Of a stretch of 64,000 bases of DNA, positions 59,655-64,000 are shown one piece after another. Numbering within the stretch: position 1 is the stretch's first letter; each line of letters starts with the position of its first letter. The DNA comes from Polytrichum commune. Lineage: Eukaryota > Streptophyta > Polytrichopsida > Polytrichales > Polytrichaceae. The notes beneath the pieces are model-generated. The model saw nothing but the letters and a program-made list of their open reading frames with translations. It was not told the DNA's origin and made no database searches. The stretch covers positions 32,798,001 to 32,862,000 of the forward strand of contig OX485804.1 in the NCBI GenBank assembly GCA_950295325.1, given 5' to 3'. A program made the translations under genes and the position numbers.

Positions 59655-60144
59655 GGGCCACTTCACACACGAGACCGAAAGCCTGTGACTGGTACACTTC
59701 AAGCACTCTCATTGGTGGAAGAGGCGGAGCCGGTCCAAGTTCGCTTCACACTACACCTAAGGGACCACCATAGTACATAAAGGCAAGATGGATGTAAAGT
59801 CTACATGGCATCAAATGGATCATGTTTCGTGATCGCTTGGGTTGTTTTCAATAACCAACTCTTGGAAGTAGGCCTAACACAAAACCGGGAGCCCATGGCA
59901 CTCCGAATGCTCACAACCGTTGGTTTATTCTATTTCATCATGTGTGAAGACCCGCATGAATAGAAATTCATTAAAGTAGCATTTGGTTGAGGGCCCGGTC
60001 ACATATGGCTTCACACTACACTCGAGGGTCCATGACCACACTACATGATGATGTTGGAGGTGCGTTGGGACGGCCTTTGGACACTTTCTTTTGGGCTCTC
60101 ACAATTTCATGGTCACGGCCCTTGGCTCGTGTGGGAAGTGGCCC
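59655..60144 (+). mobile_element. Harbinger-like MITE, tandem copy 2, 490 bp
   Basis: Starts GGGCCACTTCACACACGAG immediately after the TTA that ends copy 1 and runs in the same orientation. It ends GTGTGGGAAGTGGCCC followed by TTA at 60145-60147. Block order and most of the sequence match copy 1. Confidence 0.82.
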
Positions 60145-60147
60145 TTA

Positions 60148-62229
60148 TTGTGCAAGATTTCTAGGGCATCGGCGTGCACCTGTTATGGTCGTTTTCTTTT
60201 ATGAAATGTTTACGAGATGTACTCACATAATTGTCGAGGGGTTTGACCGTGTACTTACATAAGGCCCAACGTACCTTTGCAGACTAACTTTACCCTACAT
60301 TAATATCCTAGGACTTGTACTCAAGGATTTGGGAGAGAGTGGGAGTCATGAACACCGTGCTACTAGTTCGATTTTCATGAAGATACAAATTTAATGGAGT
60401 GATGTGATCTTCTTGGATGTATGATTTAACTACATAGGACTTCCTTTGCCCTTGAAAGTGGTTAAAGCCACGTAAGTATCGATCCTTGTATTTATCATCA
60501 CAAACATATGATGGTGTGGATGTATAAACATCGATCGAATCACATCTCTCCGAGTGACTATGCTTTGAAACCATGGGATTAAAATATAGTTATTTGTAAA
60601 GAAGAGTAGATGGAAAAAACCATGGGTTTGGTCCAAACACCATGGTAACACAAAGTCATCCATCTCTTTTAACGCTTAAATTGTCATACATAATTTGGCT
60701 TTCATAAGTTTATAAATCGTTGGTGTAAGGCGAATATAAACATGCTTTTCTTATTCGCCTTACTTAAAATGGGTGAGCCAAGTTGGCCTTACATAGATTG
60801 GTATGAAATTTACGACATCAGTTGGTCCCATGCGCATATCGTACTTTAAACCTAATTGTTTCAAGGTTCGAGAGGTGGAAAGAGGAGATCCCAAAAGTTT
60901 CACCTGATTGTCATGATAGGCTTTGATACATGACAAGCTAACAATCTTTTAATAGAAGGTTTTCTCAAAGAAGGATCGAACCCATGGTCTCGACCCTCTT
61001 TGAGAAGTTATATTATAGGGTTTGGGGTTCATTATTTTACTTGTATGAGAGCATTCCCAACTTGGAGAGTTGACATTTCAAAACAATGCTCCTCTCATGC
61101 CAACACAATCCTTTAATTGCGTTCATTAATAAAGTACATGAAACTTGAAGATAGGGTATGTCATGCTACAAGCCAGAAATGGAATACCCATTAATATTTT
61201 ACTAGAACTTGTCATCATAGTCCCCATTAAAGTATGGCGAGGTCCATTATATGTATGCTCACTATACTCTAAACTTCATTTGTAAAATCATCGTGATCCA
61301 CACTATGAAAACCTAGAAGTAGGAAACTTCAAATCGGTAAATGAAATAATAAGATTTGTCACATTAGTACATTAGAAAGCTACGTACATATAATTGTTTG
61401 CCTACATTCCATTGACTTGTCTTCTAGGTTGAATATGTTTTATTCTTATTCGCAATCATCTTGTTCATAAAAGATTCTTGCACATCATCACATGTTTCAA
61501 ATATTATTAGCCGTTTCATTTCATCAGTGCATTCCTTCATCCGAGTTTTTCAATTTGAATTTGTCGTGTAGTATTTTGTTGTGAGAGTAAGTAGAGTGTA
61601 GTTTTAAATAAAACATGGCTATTCCCAACCCACCCAATACACATACTCAGTTGTATAATGTTATGTGATGAAACATGAATGCCCTGACATACATTTCCAC
61701 CCTTGTCGTTGCTTCAATCATTTTGTATTCAAATGGATGATTCTAGTGAATGAATAAAATACACCAGACAATCACCTCTTTACCCCGAGCCAAGTAAAGG
61801 AAGGATAGTTCGTGTGGTTGTTTTGTATCTCAAAGATGTTAAAACAATGTGGTTGAATTTCATTTGTTAAATTCAACAAATTATACTACATTGTGAATGT
61901 TTGGAGTTGAAGAGCATTACATGTAGGGCTAGTGTACCATGGGGATGGACTCTTCTTGCCACGTATGAACCTAATGATATTGTAAGAAGGGGTGTTCTTA
62001 TGAACTAATGGACTCTTCTTACTTCTTATGAACTAAGGGGTGTAGTTTGAGGCATCGCCATACATAGTATTACCACAGTATACATAAGAGAGAGGCATTA
62101 TATTTCCTTTGGTGTGTACATTTTAAAAGGCTACGGATTTCTTTCAGTAAATATAGATGTACGAAGGGGACCCCAAGGTTTAATATTTTGTTTCAACAAT
62201 AGATGTCATAATATTATTAAGCAGTGTGT
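60148..62229. other. intergenic, nothing recognised
   Basis: No gene seen. Small palindromes such as AAGGCGAATA..TATTCGCCTT (about 60727-60761) occur but do not define an element. Confidence 0.5.
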
Positions 62230-62362
62230 GTTTGTTCATGTGGGTCTTGAGAATATATCATTTGATGCCCCAACCTAGTGTAGATTTGGACTTAATATGA
62301 GTCTCCTTGCACTAGGTTGAGGCATTGCATGGTTATATTCTTAGGACCCCACATGAACGAAC
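62230..62362. repeat. foldback repeat with about 51-nt arms
   Basis: The left arm (62230-62280) contains GTTCATGTGGGTC and CCCAACCTAGTG. The right arm (62310-62362) is its imperfect complement, leaving a loop of about 29 bases. Weaker complementarity may extend outwards. Probably a small MITE. Confidence 0.65.
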
Positions 62363-64000
62363 TCACGCTACTCAACAATGTTATGGTGCTAGTTCCATCC
62401 AAATTCACGTTTTCAACCATTGTTGTCATATAATAATAGTTCTTAAAGATCCCCTTGTTTATTCTAGCTAGGGTTTGCATTTAAGTTACATCCTTTTACA
62501 AATTAGAGGCTTTTGGAGCGCTCATGGGCTGCCTTGAGTTTTGCTCTCTAGATTGCCATTAAATTATTGTGTTGTTGTCCTTGTTTGTTTGATGCAACCG
62601 TTGAGTTACATGTTGTGGATAGAAAAAGTTCAATCACTTTCTCGTTGGAAAATGAGAAGTGGATGTAATATGTAATTTAAGCAGATTTATTTATATTTTA
62701 TATATATGGTGGAGGCATTTACCACATTAAATTGAACAAGATTAGTATAAGTACATGAGTTCAATTTCTAGCTTGTTGTTAGTATGTATAATTAGTATTT
62801 GTTCACTAGAAACTTGTCGTATATAGGGCGTTTAATTTCATAGTGGCTCACGCATATCAATTTTGTTTCCAATCAAGAGTTCACCTCTAGGCCAATGTAT
62901 TCCACTCGTCAAGTCAGCATGGCCAAAACCTCCCTTTACGTTCTAACCCTTAACTTCTTGAAAGGCCCGTTTTGGGATTATGAATGATTGTTGAAGGCAT
63001 ATGCATCCAAAAGGACGGTCACAATAGACATCATTGTGTTCCTCATGAAATTTTCTTGCCAATGGCCATGACCCCATTCCAATACAAAAAGGCGGTTGCT
63101 CACAAGGAATTTTAAAGTCAAGAATGAACTAACATTTTGCTTGGTTGATATATTCTATATACAGTAAAATCATATTATTTCGATTGAAAATTGTCAATTT
63201 TCCATGGACTCTTTTCCATACCTCGAAACGCATATTCATTCTTAACACATGCTTGAAAGTTTAAATTGTAATTTAGTTGCATACGTTTATCGCAATTTCT
63301 CGAAGTTTGATGATTCTAAATTGATTTTAAACAATCATGAAATCTACTTAATGTTGCCACCGTGTTGGTGTGATTTGAAAATCACTAGAAACAACTTTTC
63401 TTGTAGGTACTATAAAAACTGAGCTCCCAAAAACTTACTTTTTAGATGATCTAATGAAACCACAATACGCTCCATGAAATCAGGGGTTGAGCAAGTTCAA
63501 ACCCTACGTGTCATGCATTAGGGCCACGTTAGGGCAATGTTGAGCCCTTGTTGATCCCTTGCCCTCAACCAACAACCTTAGTTGAATCAAAATACACAAA
63601 TTTCAATGGCGTTGTCATCGTTGTTGTTTGTTTTTTGGTATTCCAAGTTGATGGCTCTAAGAGTTGTTTGGCACATGTGACCAAACATCTCGAGGACGAC
63701 TAATTTAGGGTTTACCATGGTCATGTTTAGCAGTCCAAAGCCATGACCACAATGAATCTTAAGTCGTTTTCTGAAGCCTTGATCAAGAGATATGTTGTAA
63801 AACGGACTTAGACCGGGAGGCAACGTCTTCAATGAGGATTTTAAAATAAAATAAAATGAGCATATTTAACATTTAAGATAAACCATCAAATTCCAATTGA
63901 AAATAATGGTTATATCACCATAAAAACAAGGGAGACCACTAGACACTACATCGGTGGATGCCACGTCACTTTCTCGTTCATTTTTGACATGGTCAATCTT
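62363..64000. other. intergenic, nothing recognised
   Basis: AT-rich sequence to the window edge. GGGCCACGTTAGGG near 63520 recalls the Harbinger-like MITE terminus but lacks the following blocks. Confidence 0.5.

Noticed and set aside
63518-63560. Left end of another Harbinger-like MITE
   Set aside because: Only the first few bases (GGGCCACGT) match; the subsequent conserved blocks are absent.
1-64000. tRNA or rRNA genes and organellar inserts
   Set aside because: No cloverleaf with A/B boxes and no familiar rRNA or organelle gene sequence was recognised by eye; a tRNAscan and organelle alignment would settle it.

Overview
The window is nuclear DNA of a land plant. Two intron-bearing housekeeping genes have plant-type proteins, GT-AG introns and telo-box-like promoter motifs. 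The intergenic DNA is AT-rich and full of plant-style DNA transposons (Harbinger, Mutator, hAT, Tigger/pogo types). The clade cannot be fixed by eye. The two proteins differ enough from the flowering-plant versions I remember that a fern, lycophyte, bryophyte or gymnosperm is plausible, but this is weak inference.

Only two conserved genes are present, both on the minus strand. SRPRA (signal recognition particle receptor subunit alpha) spans 30694-26003; 11 coding exons can be assembled with every junction in phase, giving 639 residues. VPS37 (ESCRT-I subunit) spans 40035-35632; 7 coding exons give 245 residues, the first exon being only 17 coding bases separated from the rest by a 2.16 kb intron. 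They act in unrelated membrane pathways (ER targeting; endosomal sorting) and nothing suggests co-regulation beyond a shared telo-box-like motif.

At 6.3-10.2 kb lies a GC-richer island packed with CCGG sites. It carries a single long intact ORF (679 aa) that distantly resembles the core of plant transposon/retroelement-associated proteins, then a coiled coil and a disordered tail. No LTR, reverse transcriptase or integrase was found in the window.

The rest is repeats and mobile elements. A Harbinger-like element lies at 3808-5029 (TTA duplication). A Tigger/pogo-like element (16908-17787) keeps the transposase C-terminus and is nested in a palindromic-ended MITE. Other MITE families occur in two or three copies. 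A hAT-type transposase relic lies at 45.5-47.3 kb. A Mutator-like foldback element (57165-58774) has about 511-bp arms and a perfect 9-bp duplication around a 30-bp minisatellite. Two Harbinger-like MITEs at 59153-60144 are in direct tandem and share one TTA. Several tandem arrays occur, the largest just upstream of VPS37.

Ten homopolymeric G/C tracts of 9-18 bases are scattered through the AT-rich DNA. No CRISPR array, rRNA, tRNA or organellar insert was recognised.
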